A DNA stretch of 7,444 nucleotides from Prolixibacteraceae bacterium (GTDB lineage: Bacteria > Bacteroidota > Bacteroidia > Bacteroidales > Prolixibacteraceae). The DNA lies in the NCBI GenBank assembly GCA_023228025.1, contig JALOCD010000154.1, forward strand, positions 1-7,444, given 5' to 3'. Numbering within the stretch: the first letter of the stretch is position 1; every line of letters starts with the position of its first letter. Position numbers and translations under genes: made by a program. Positions 1 through 7,317 of the stretch are shown here, one piece after another. The notes below the pieces were generated by a model. That model saw only the letters and a list, made by a program, of their open reading frames with translations, was not told the DNA's origin and made no database searches.

Positions 1-178
1 TGTTCGTTTCCTTGCAATGTGTCAGGTGAACTTCAGCCTGAATGGCAAATTGGGCCGTAAGGTTCTTTCATCCTTATAGGTATTTTATTAAATTTACGCA
101 CGCCTCGTGGCGCACCAAAGGAAACACGAAGTATTTAAACCAAATAATTAAATTAATAATCATCAAAAACCAGAATTT
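1..178. other. Leader region upstream of the oxidoreductase gene, no confident gene
   Basis: No gene can be supported here. Two + frames are open from the window edge, one ending at TAA 58-60 and one at TAG 77-79. Either could be the last 19-25 codons of an upstream gene, but both are too short to recognise. From about 80 onward the sequence becomes A/T-rich, as is usual before Bacteroidota genes. A short GC-rich palindrome (CGCC at 101-104, GGCG at 109-112) interrupts it. The stretch just before the ATG at 179 is A/T-rich and has no Shine-Dalgarno motif. I found no convincing match to the Bacteroidota promoter consensus (TTTG then TAnnTTTG). Confidence 0.5.
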
Positions 179-1621
179 ATGGAACCAAACGAAGCTTCAA
201 GACGAACATTTTTAAAGAACGCTGCCGCCCTCTCGGCTGCTGCTGCACTCCCAACTTTACTTACAGGTACTGCAACAGGAGCCAATCCTGCACAGAAACC
301 AGTTGCCGCAAGCGATAAGGTTAACCTGGCGTGCTGTGGAATTGGCAACCAGGGCGGATCAGACGTCAAATCTTTTTTCAAAACAGGCCTATGCAACATT
401 GTAGCCCTGTGCGATGTCGACATGGGCGCCCCGCACACCCAGGAAATACTCAAAATGTTTCCCGATGTTCCCCGTTTTCAGGATTTCAGGGTAATGATGG
501 ACAAGATGGGTAACCAGATTGACGCAGTAACTGCCGGAGTTCCCGACTTTGCACACTTTCCAATTGTAATGCACGCGATGGCAATGGGCAAACACGTTTT
601 CACTGAGAAGCCAATGGGCCGTACCTTCAATGAGGTAGAACTGATGATCAAGGGGGCCAAGAAATATAAAGTGGCCACCCAGATGGGCAACCAGGGCCAC
701 TCCGAGGCCAACTATTTTCAGTTTAAAGCATGGAAAGAGGCCGGCATCATCAAGGATGTAACCGCCATCACCGCCCACATGAACTCAGCCAGAAGATGGC
801 ACGGTTGGGATTTCAAAAATGCGAAATACCCCGAAAAACAGGATATTCCTACTACACTCGATTGGGAAACCTGGCACATGACAACCAAACTGCACCACGA
901 TTACAACAAGGATTACATCAATGGACAATGGCGTTGCTGGTATGATTTCGGAATGGGCGCCCTTGGCGACTGGGCTGCGCACATCATCGATACAGCGCAC
1001 GAATTCCTTGAACTGGGACTTCCCTACGAAATTGATTGCCTGAAAGCTGAAGGTTACAACACCTACTTTTACCCGCAATCTACCACTCTCCTCTTCAAAT
1101 TTCCAAAACGCGGAGAGATGCCTCCACTTGATATCACCTGGTACGACGGGGTCAACAATGTACCGGAAGTTCCGGAAGGCTATGGTTCAAGCGCCACCCT
1201 CGATCCAAATATTCCACCGGCCAGCAACGGGAAGATCCAACCTTCCAAACTGAACCCCGGAAAGATCATCTACAGCAAAGAACTGACTTTCAAAGGCGGT
1301 TCACATGGCAGTACCTTGTCTATTATCCCGGAAGCGAAAGCCAAAGAGATGGAATCCAAATTACCTGAAGTTCCAAAAAGTCCTTCCAACCACTATGCCA
1401 ACTTCCTGAAAGGTTGCAAGGGTGAGGAGGTTTGCCGCTCCAGGTTTGAAATTGCCGGACCACTCAGCCAGGTGTTCAACCTTGGCGTTTTGTCGCAACA
1501 ACTAAAAACGAAACTGCTGTTCGACCGCGAAACCAAACAGATCACCAACAACAAGATTGCCAACGAATTGTTGGTTGGCGCACCACCCCGCAAGGGTTGG
1601 GAGCAATACTACAAGATTTGA
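179..1621 (+). CDS. Tat-exported Gfo/Idh/MocA family NAD(P)-dependent oxidoreductase
   Basis: This 480-aa protein is probably a periplasmic sugar or glycoside oxidoreductase. Residues 7-13 read SRRTFLK, a twin-arginine signal (R8, R9), followed by an Ala/Leu-rich stretch to about residue 27. Export by Tat implies folding with bound cofactor in the cytoplasm. The Rossmann nucleotide-binding motif is GIGNQGG at 54-60, followed by the strand ending CDVD at 78-81. The family EKP motif is at 143-145 (K144). The C-terminal half carries GDWAAHIID at 263-271, matching the conserved GxxxH..D catalytic region (D264, H268, D271). Length fits the Tat-exported members common in Bacteroidota and Planctomycetota. 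The GH109 glycosidases share this fold and Tat export, but the EKP motif argues for an ordinary dehydrogenase. Bacteroides relatives are known to oxidise glycosides to 3-keto forms; that role is only a possibility here. The start at 179 places the RR motif correctly. The gene is separated from the next by 289 bp and is probably a different transcription unit. Confidence 0.93.
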   Translation: MEPNEASRRTFLKNAAALSAAAALPTLLTGTATGANPAQKPVAASDKVNLACCGIGNQGGSDVKSFFKTGLCNIVALCDVDMGAPHTQEILKMFPDVPRFQDFRVMMDKMGNQIDAVTAGVPDFAHFPIVMHAMAMGKHVFTEKPMGRTFNEVELMIKGAKKYKVATQMGNQGHSEANYFQFKAWKEAGIIKDVTAITAHMNSARRWHGWDFKNAKYPEKQDIPTTLDWETWHMTTKLHHDYNKDYINGQWRCWYDFGMGALGDWAAHIIDTAHEFLELGLPYEIDCLKAEGYNTYFYPQSTTLLFKFPKRGEMPPLDITWYDGVNNVPEVPEGYGSSATLDPNIPPASNGKIQPSKLNPGKIIYSKELTFKGGSHGSTLSIIPEAKAKEMESKLPEVPKSPSNHYANFLKGCKGEEVCRSRFEIAGPLSQVFNLGVLSQQLKTKLLFDRETKQITNNKIANELLVGAPPRKGWEQYYKI

Positions 1622-1630
1622 TTGTATCAC

Positions 1631-1666
1631 TACACCTGTCAGCGTTTTTATAACCTGACAGGTGTA
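1631..1666 (+). terminator. Perfect 12-bp inverted repeat after the oxidoreductase gene, probable terminator
   Basis: TACACCTGTCAG (1631-1642) and CTGACAGGTGTA (1655-1666) are exact reverse complements separated by a 12-nt loop. They begin 9 bases after the stop codon. The position suits a transcription terminator for the oxidoreductase gene. No T-run follows the stem; the only T-run is inside the loop (1645-1649). Factor-independent termination is therefore not assured, and an mRNA-stabilising hairpin or protein-binding palindrome is the alternative. Confidence 0.5.
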
Positions 1667-1732
1667 TAAATCACATATTCAGGATCTTATAGATAGTTAG
1701 AAAAATTATGCCTCACTTTATTATCTTCTCAT

Positions 1733-1833
1733 TTTGACCTCCCCCAACCCCTCCAAGGGAGGGGAGAAAGGCGCTTATCTTGATCAGAACACGAATCTAA
1801 AGTCTCCCTTGGGGGAGATTTAGAGGGGTCAAA
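1733..1833. repeat. Palindromic intergenic repeat element with inverted ends, MITE-like
   Basis: The ends are inverted repeats: TTTGACC at 1733-1739 and GGTCAAA at 1827-1833. Each arm contains its own G/C-rich palindrome. The left arm has CCCCTCC (1748-1754) and GGAGGGG (1758-1764) around AAG. The right arm has TCTCCC (1803-1808) and GGGAGA (1813-1818). The arms are also related to each other in inverted orientation through their CTCCCCCAA and CCAAGGGAG blocks. A mostly unstructured centre of about 38 bases joins them. CCCCTC/CAAGGGAG palindromes of this kind recur between genes in many Bacteroidota genomes (from general knowledge, not searched). No coding potential is present, so it would be non-autonomous. 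It lies between the oxidoreductase gene and the three-gene unit. Confidence 0.7.
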
Positions 1834-1910
1834 TGCAGATTGAAATGGTTCAATATTTCTTTTGGAGAACTTATTCCTTATTCCAAAATCAAATTATCTC
1901 TTAAGAAGCC

Positions 1911-4634
1911 ATGTCCAAATTAAAAGTTCCATTGTTTGTGGTGCTATTCTTCATCAGTTGCATCTCCTTTGCACAAAACCCACATATCCTGGTCACCAAT
2001 GCAGACAAACCATCCGTTCTGTCCAAAATAACGAAACAGGCATGGGCCAAAACCATCTTCGAAGAGATGCAGAAAACTGTCACTCCCTATGTCGAGCGGC
2101 ATGTCACAGATCCCCAATGGATTTTGAGCCGATATCTCATGAACCGCATTCCTGGTAAGCATTATACCACCGTATACTCGGATAATTCAGGCATGGGACT
2201 GATCAAATGGGCTGGCAATGCCCCCTATCCTACCGTGAGGGTCTCCACCTACCTTCGGTCGCCGATCACAGAGAAAGGGGCATCCTACCGCTCTCCTGCC
2301 ATTAAAGATCTGGTCCCCAATGATACCTCCAGGGTGATGAATCTTTTCAATCCCGAAACAGGCCAGAAAGAGTGGACCGATCCAAAGGCATACATCGCCG
2401 ATATCAATGGAAAGATCAACAATCTGGCATTGGAAGCCGCAATTTTGTACTGGCTGAACGGGGACGCAAAATACGCCCGTTTCGCGGCCGATCTACTGGA
2501 TCAATGGGCCAAAGGAGCTTACTACCAGCAGCCAATCGTCGGGCCTTGCCGCACGGGATTTCTGGATATGCAGACGTTGGGCGATCAAAGTTACCGCTCT
2601 ATCATCCTGGCTTACGATTTTGTAAAGCCTTTCATGCAGCAAAATGGCTACGATCTTCACTGGTACGAAACTGTCTTCGAAAAATGCGCTTCAACTCTGG
2701 CATTCAGGGGATTCTGGAACAACAACTGGTATGCTGCCGAAAGTTCTACCATGGTTTTTGCCGCCCTCAACCTCGAAAACAAGCAAAAACAGGATTATTA
2801 TCTGCAGTTTATCCTCTCGAAAGACACCATCAACGGGGGATGCGGACAGTTGGCGCTTCCCTCGACGGTAAAAAACTGGCTAACGCCGGATGGTCACTGG
2901 AAAGAGCCGGGCGGCTACCACAATTACCCGGTGGGCAACCTTCTGGTAGCATCGCTGGCGCTTGAAAAAAACGGACATGATGTTTTCAGACAGTTTCCGG
3001 CATTGTTTAAGGCCTCCTACGCCATGCTGAAATACTCCTTCCCCAATCTTACCGTTGGCGGTTTCGGGGATACCGGCAGGGCTTCGCAAAGTGCGGAGTC
3101 GCTGGAAATCGGACTAATCGGAGCAGTCAAATACAGCGATCCGATTTTGCCCGACATGCTGGCCTCCATGAACAAACTGATCGCAGGAGGAAAATACAAA
3201 CGCGAAGATACAGGATTCCTGGGGTTGCTCACCTTTCTTCCCTATCTCCCTGCCACCACCAGCACTTTTCGCTGGCCCCGAACCGGAACGCTCGATTTTG
3301 CGCGCTACTTTATCCAGAGAAACGGATCGGACCCACAAACCGGATTGATGATCGGAGTCCAGGGAGCCACATACAACCACAACCATTGCAACGGAATGGC
3401 GATGGAGCTGTACGGTCTGGGAGAGGTTCTTGGCATCGATGCAGGAACCGGTCCCAATTACGAACATCTGCTGCACCGCAATTATTACAGCCAGTGGGCC
3501 GCGCATAACACGGTGGTTTCGGCAGGATCTTCCTCTTCAATTCCTTTCAGCGGTGCGGCCGGCACGAAAAATATAGGGCAGATCGAACTCGCGGCCATGG
3601 AACCAATGCCCGACCAGGAAGCCGTTTCGCCCAACTACTCGTTTACCGACACGCGCTATTTCGACAAATCGACCAATACCAACCAATCGCGGACACTTGC
3701 CATTGTCAGGACATCCGAAACGAGTGGTTACTATGTCGACATTTTCAGGTCTGACAATGCCATCAGCAACGACTATGTCTACCACAATATCGGCGATGAG
3801 CTCAACCTCCTGGATCCCCATCGCAACAAGATAAATACCGTAGCTGCCAGCTATCCGAGAACCGAAAAAGACTATCCCGGATTTCGCTTTTTCACAGATG
3901 TAGAGAAACTGGATGGTTGCAACGACAATCTGACCGCCCTCTTCTCCATCACAGATGACCAGTCGGATGATCTGTTTCTGCAGCTTTTGGTTGCCGGCGA
4001 TGAAGGACGGACCTATTTCAAGGCCAAATCCCTCAAAACCAAGACTTCAGGCAGACATTATGCCGGCTCTCCGCTTCCTGTTTTTACCATCCACACCAAT
4101 GCCGAGGCAAAAACAAAACCTTTTGTAGCTGTTTTCGAACCCTACAAAGGAAAAAATGGCTACACAATCGATCGGATAGCGATTGAGAAAACATCAGACC
4201 CGGCCAATTTCACAGCCCTTACCGTCTACAACAAGAACAATACATACCAGGAAATCTTTCAATCAACCGATCCTGCTAAGGTATACAGCTCTTCAAACGG
4301 TTCTCTCCGGGGATACTACGCTATCGCAACCGTCCATAAAGGACAACCAGAACAACTTCTCGCCCTTTACCTTGGAAAAGGGAAAGAAGTTACCTGGGGC
4401 AGCTTCACCATAAAATCCCTTACCGACATTGGTTCAGCAAATCTTGAACTTGCTGATAATAAGTTGAAAATATCCTGTAATACTAAAATTGAAATCAGAA
4501 TACCCATGTCCGATTCAAAAAAATTCAGGCTTCAGGATGGTGAGAAAACAATCGATTTGAAGAATTCCCGTTCAGGTTCGCAGATTGTGATCGAAGTACC
4601 TGAAGTTCATAATGGTATAATTAACCTAAAATAA
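1911..4634 (+). CDS. Secreted heparinase II/III-fold polysaccharide lyase candidate
   Basis: This 907-aa protein most likely cleaves a uronic-acid-containing polysaccharide by beta-elimination outside the cytoplasm. Residues 1-21 form a Sec signal peptide with likely cleavage at SFA|QNP. A Cys at 17 preceded by FIS is a poor lipobox, so lipoprotein export is less likely. Residues about 160-450 look like the alpha-helical toroid, with a FWNNNW segment at 268-273 and GGYHNYP at 334-340 (Y336 is the candidate catalytic Tyr). Residues about 460-720 look like the beta-sandwich typical of heparinase II/III proteins. It begins with YNHNHCNG at 488-495, then GIDAGTG at 508-514 and AAHNTVV at 530-536. 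By spacing against heparinase II and PL17 lyases, H490 is catalytic and H492, D510 and H532 bind a metal. The last 170 or so residues form a further beta-rich region. The PL family (PL12, 15, 17, 21, 37-39 and others share the fold) cannot be assigned by eye. It is the first gene of a three-gene unit, and its TAA shares its last A with the next ATG. Confidence 0.85.
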   Translation: MSKLKVPLFVVLFFISCISFAQNPHILVTNADKPSVLSKITKQAWAKTIFEEMQKTVTPYVERHVTDPQWILSRYLMNRIPGKHYTTVYSDNSGMGLIKWAGNAPYPTVRVSTYLRSPITEKGASYRSPAIKDLVPNDTSRVMNLFNPETGQKEWTDPKAYIADINGKINNLALEAAILYWLNGDAKYARFAADLLDQWAKGAYYQQPIVGPCRTGFLDMQTLGDQSYRSIILAYDFVKPFMQQNGYDLHWYETVFEKCASTLAFRGFWNNNWYAAESSTMVFAALNLENKQKQDYYLQFILSKDTINGGCGQLALPSTVKNWLTPDGHWKEPGGYHNYPVGNLLVASLALEKNGHDVFRQFPALFKASYAMLKYSFPNLTVGGFGDTGRASQSAESLEIGLIGAVKYSDPILPDMLASMNKLIAGGKYKREDTGFLGLLTFLPYLPATTSTFRWPRTGTLDFARYFIQRNGSDPQTGLMIGVQGATYNHNHCNGMAMELYGLGEVLGIDAGTGPNYEHLLHRNYYSQWAAHNTVVSAGSSSSIPFSGAAGTKNIGQIELAAMEPMPDQEAVSPNYSFTDTRYFDKSTNTNQSRTLAIVRTSETSGYYVDIFRSDNAISNDYVYHNIGDELNLLDPHRNKINTVAASYPRTEKDYPGFRFFTDVEKLDGCNDNLTALFSITDDQSDDLFLQLLVAGDEGRTYFKAKSLKTKTSGRHYAGSPLPVFTIHTNAEAKTKPFVAVFEPYKGKNGYTIDRIAIEKTSDPANFTALTVYNKNNTYQEIFQSTDPAKVYSSSNGSLRGYYAIATVHKGQPEQLLALYLGKGKEVTWGSFTIKSLTDIGSANLELADNKLKISCNTKIEIRIPMSDSKKFRLQDGEKTIDLKNSRSGSQIVIEVPEVHNGIINLK

Positions 4635-5890
4635 TGATGGTTATGATACGAATTCTCGCCATCCTGCTCATTCTTCCAATGTCCATTTTTGCACAGAAGT
4701 CGGTTGTTCGGACAGACGCTGTCCAAAAAACAGGACAACCATCAGACAGAAAGGTTGAAATTAATTACGATGAGAGCAAGGTTCCTGCCTATACGCTTCC
4801 TTCCCTGTTAACCACATCGAATGGTGTAAAAATATTGAACAAAAAGGAGTGGATAACCAAACGCAGGCCCGAACTGCTTGAACTGTTTACCACACAGGTT
4901 TATGGACGTGTGCCGTTAACACCATATGAAAAAAGTATCCAGGTTGTAAGGACAGATCCTAACGCAATGGATGGTTTGGCCACATTGAAGCTGGTTGATA
5001 TCACCATATCGGCACAACAAAAATCACTGACAATTCACATGGGTCTGTTCATCCCAAACAAAGCAACCAAACCGGCTCCGGCGTTTCTCCTTATTTGTAA
5101 TCGCCCCCCTGTTAATATTGATTTTACGAGGAAAAACAAAAGCGAATTCTGGCCCGCAGAGGAGGTCATTTCACGTGGCTATGCCGTAGCCGCCTTCTAC
5201 AATGCTGATATCGATCCTGACACTGATGATGGCTTTGCGAATGGAATTCACGGCCTTCTCGACACGAACCGAACAGCTGAGTCGTGGGGCACGATTGCCG
5301 CTTGGGCGTGGGGCGCAAGCCGCTGTCTGGACTACCTTGTCACGGACAAACAAATTGCACCTGACAAGATAGCCGTCGTTGGTCATTCAAGAGGGGCAAA
5401 AACAGCCTTATGGGCCGGAGCAGTAGATCAGCGATTTGACATGGTAGTGTGCAATGAAGCCGGATGCGGTGGTTCTTCCCTAAGTCGTCGTAGATATGGC
5501 GAAACCATCTTTGAAATAAATAGAGGATTCCCGCATTGGTTTTGTGCGAATTATAAAAATTACAACCACAAGGAAGATGCTCTACCTATCGATCAGCATA
5601 TGCTTCTGGCCTTGATTGCCCCCCGTCCACTCTATGTGGCAAGTGCTGAAAAAGACAGATGGGGCGATCCTTTGGGCCAATACATCGCTCTTTGCCAGGC
5701 AGTTCCAGCCTTTAATTTATTCGGAACAAAATGCGATTTACCGGCATCCTATCCTCCCGTTAATAGTCCGCTATCCAGCGGGAAAGTTGCCTATCATGTG
5801 CGGGACGGAGTGCACAATCTGCTTTTAAAAGACTGGAATTTCTTCATGGATTTTGCAGATAATATCCTTAAAAAACCGAAAGATAATTGA
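4634..5890 (+). CDS. Secreted CE15-like glucuronoyl (methyl) esterase, alpha/beta hydrolase
   Basis: This 418-aa serine esterase is predicted to hydrolyse esters on glucuronic acid carboxylates (methyl or aryl-alkyl esters) in the periplasm or at the cell surface. Residues 1-20 are a signal peptide cleaved at IFA|QKS. The nucleophile elbow is GHSRGAK at 250-256 (S252). NEAGCGG at 274-280 supplies the canonical acidic residue E275, 23 residues after the serine. SLSRRRYGE at 282-290, FPHWF at 299-303 and LPIDQH at 317-322 are blocks conserved in bacterial CE15 proteins. LIAPRPLYVASAEKD at 327-341 and the final DGVHNLL (H394) complete the pattern. The oddity is A255 where the CE15 motif GxSRxG has Gly. 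The start overlaps the lyase stop as TAATG, indicating translational coupling. ATGs at 4637 and 4643 are alternative starts that leave the signal peptide intact. A different carboxylesterase activity within the same fold is possible. Confidence 0.85.
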   Translation: MMVMIRILAILLILPMSIFAQKSVVRTDAVQKTGQPSDRKVEINYDESKVPAYTLPSLLTTSNGVKILNKKEWITKRRPELLELFTTQVYGRVPLTPYEKSIQVVRTDPNAMDGLATLKLVDITISAQQKSLTIHMGLFIPNKATKPAPAFLLICNRPPVNIDFTRKNKSEFWPAEEVISRGYAVAAFYNADIDPDTDDGFANGIHGLLDTNRTAESWGTIAAWAWGASRCLDYLVTDKQIAPDKIAVVGHSRGAKTALWAGAVDQRFDMVVCNEAGCGGSSLSRRRYGETIFEINRGFPHWFCANYKNYNHKEDALPIDQHMLLALIAPRPLYVASAEKDRWGDPLGQYIALCQAVPAFNLFGTKCDLPASYPPVNSPLSSGKVAYHVRDGVHNLLLKDWNFFMDFADNILKKPKDN

Positions 5891-5918
5891 ACTATATCGA
5901 ATTAATAACCTGAACGAT

Positions 5919-7295
5919 ATGACTTTGAGGAAGCTGAAAATTTTTATTTTTGGAGTATTGCTTATCCCCTTTTCAATAGAAATACTTGCCCAAAACCCAA
6001 CCGCCAATGGCTACAAAGGCATCTGGTTTACCCTGGGACAATTTTCGGAATATGGTGACAAATATTCAGGCGGATTGGGAACCTATACCGCCAACCACAT
6101 TCCGATAGCCATCTATGCGCCCGAGGTAAAGAAGACTTTTTTCACCTATGGCGGGACAACCGCAAAAGATGAGCGGCATCTGCTGATAATGGTCTCTTAT
6201 TTCGATCATCTGACAAAAACGGTTCCCAAACCGGTTGTGGTTTATGACAAAGAGGGGGTCAACGATCCGCACGACAATGCCGCCATCTCGATCGATGGGC
6301 AGGGGTTTATCTGGGTTTTTGTGAGCGGAAGAAACACTGCCCGTCCTGGACTAATCTTCAAAAGTAGCGACCCCTACTCTATCGAATCGTTCAACCAGAT
6401 AAAAATTGGCGAAATGACCTACCCGCAACCCTGGTGGTTCATAAGCAAGGGTTTTTTCTACCTTTTCACCAAATACACCAAAGGACGCGAGCTCTACTGG
6501 ACAACCAGTCCGGATGGGAAATACTGGGCTCCCGATCAGAAATTGGCCGGCATGGGTGGTCACTATCAGGTCTCCAACAGGATCGGAAACAAAATGGTCT
6601 CGGTTTTCAACTACCACCCCGGCGGAAATGTCGACAAGCGAACCAATATTTATCTGATGCAGACGGAAGACCTGGGGAGAAGCTGGAAAACCGTCGATGG
6701 GAAAGTTCTGACACTCCCTTTGACGGATATTCATACCCCGGCATTGGTCCACGATTACGAAGCGGAGGGGAAGCTGGTCTATTTGAACGATGTGAACTTC
6801 GACAAGGAAGGAAATCCGGTCATTCTTGCCGTCATCAGCAACGATTACCGCCCCGGTCCTAAAGGTGATCCCCGCGAATGGACCATCCTTCACTGGAAAA
6901 ACGGCAAATGGAATCTGCACAAAGTATGCACCTCCACCCACAATTACGACATGGGTTCACTCTACATCGAAAAGGGGCGCTGGTGCATTATTGGACCTAC
7001 CGAAACTGGTCCGCAGAAATTCGGTGCCGGAGGCGAGGTGGCGCTCTGGGAGAGCAAAAATGAAGGAGTAACCTGGAAAAAAGTCAGGAACATCACTCAA
7101 AACAGTCCGCGCAACAACTCCTACGCCCGTCGGCCATTGAGTGCCAATCCCGATTTCTACTCCTTCTGGGCCGATGGGAATGCAGATCAACTCTCCGAAT
7201 CCAGGTTCTATTTTACCAACCAGAAAGGGAACAACACCTGGGTGCTACCTTATGAGATGAATGCCGAATTTGCCAAACCGGAACAGGTGAAATAA
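5919..7295 (+). CDS. Secreted BNR-4 repeat beta-propeller protein, putative glycan lyase or glycosidase
   Basis: This 458-aa protein matches the BNR_4 type of seven-bladed beta-propeller. That fold includes ulvan lyases (PL24, PL25) and enzymes acting on rhamnosyl-glucuronate linkages (GH145, PL42). Starting at 5919 gives a signal peptide, MTLRKLKIF then a hydrophobic core, cleaved at ILA|QNP (after residue 24). An in-frame ATG at 5853 would overlap the esterase gene by 38 bases and put 22 polar residues before the signal, so 5919 is preferred. Recognisable blocks are GYKGIW (31-36), KYSGGLGTY (48-56), DPHDNAAISIDGQG (116-129), SGRNTARPG (136-144), MTYPQPWW (166-173), GGHYQVSN (213-220) and EDLGRSW (250-256, Asp-box-like). 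H118 and H215 are candidate catalytic residues. The gap to the preceding stop is 28 bases, so it belongs to the same operon. Whether it is a lyase, a glycosidase or a non-catalytic binder cannot be told by eye. Confidence 0.87.
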   Translation: MTLRKLKIFIFGVLLIPFSIEILAQNPTANGYKGIWFTLGQFSEYGDKYSGGLGTYTANHIPIAIYAPEVKKTFFTYGGTTAKDERHLLIMVSYFDHLTKTVPKPVVVYDKEGVNDPHDNAAISIDGQGFIWVFVSGRNTARPGLIFKSSDPYSIESFNQIKIGEMTYPQPWWFISKGFFYLFTKYTKGRELYWTTSPDGKYWAPDQKLAGMGGHYQVSNRIGNKMVSVFNYHPGGNVDKRTNIYLMQTEDLGRSWKTVDGKVLTLPLTDIHTPALVHDYEAEGKLVYLNDVNFDKEGNPVILAVISNDYRPGPKGDPREWTILHWKNGKWNLHKVCTSTHNYDMGSLYIEKGRWCIIGPTETGPQKFGAGGEVALWESKNEGVTWKKVRNITQNSPRNNSYARRPLSANPDFYSFWADGNADQLSESRFYFTNQKGNNTWVLPYEMNAEFAKPEQVK

Positions 7296-7317
7296 AGTCA
7301 TATTTCTACTAATTGAC

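Larger units (their letters stand above)
1622..1910. other. Intergenic region between the oxidoreductase gene and the lyase operon
   Basis: This 289-bp gap holds the 12-bp inverted repeat near its left end and the palindromic element in its middle. The remaining 77 bases (1834-1910) are A/T-rich and presumably carry the promoter and 5' leader of the lyase operon. The best -7-like octamer is TTCTTTTG at 1857-1864, one mismatch from TAnnTTTG. No properly spaced -33 TTTG accompanies it, so no promoter is called. The start codon at 1911 is preceded by the weak purine stretch AAGAAG at 1902-1907. No gene or structured RNA was recognised. Confidence 0.6.

Noticed and set aside
2..79. Open + frame from the window edge ending in TAG at 77-79, possibly an upstream gene tail.
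   Set aside because: Only 25 codons, no recognisable motif, and another frame is also open to 58-60, so neither can be chosen.
98..115. Short GC-rich palindrome (CGCC/GGCG core, four-base loop) that extends to 7 bp with two G-U pairs only in a minus-strand transcript.
   Set aside because: Too short and weak, with no adjacent U-tract or minus-strand gene, to call a terminator or structured RNA.
179..1621. GH109 glycosidase as the identity of the Tat-exported Rossmann protein.
   Set aside because: The EKP motif typical of dehydrogenase members is intact, which fits an oxidoreductase better.
1857..1864. TTCTTTTG as a Bacteroidota -7 promoter element for the lyase operon.
   Set aside because: One mismatch to TAnnTTTG and no TTTG at the expected upstream spacing.
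2372..2965. Long alternative + frame (197 codons) inside the lyase gene, and a 196-codon minus frame at 6351-6941 inside the propeller gene.
   Set aside because: Both lie wholly within strongly supported genes, and their translations lack family motifs or credible starts; they are frame shadows.
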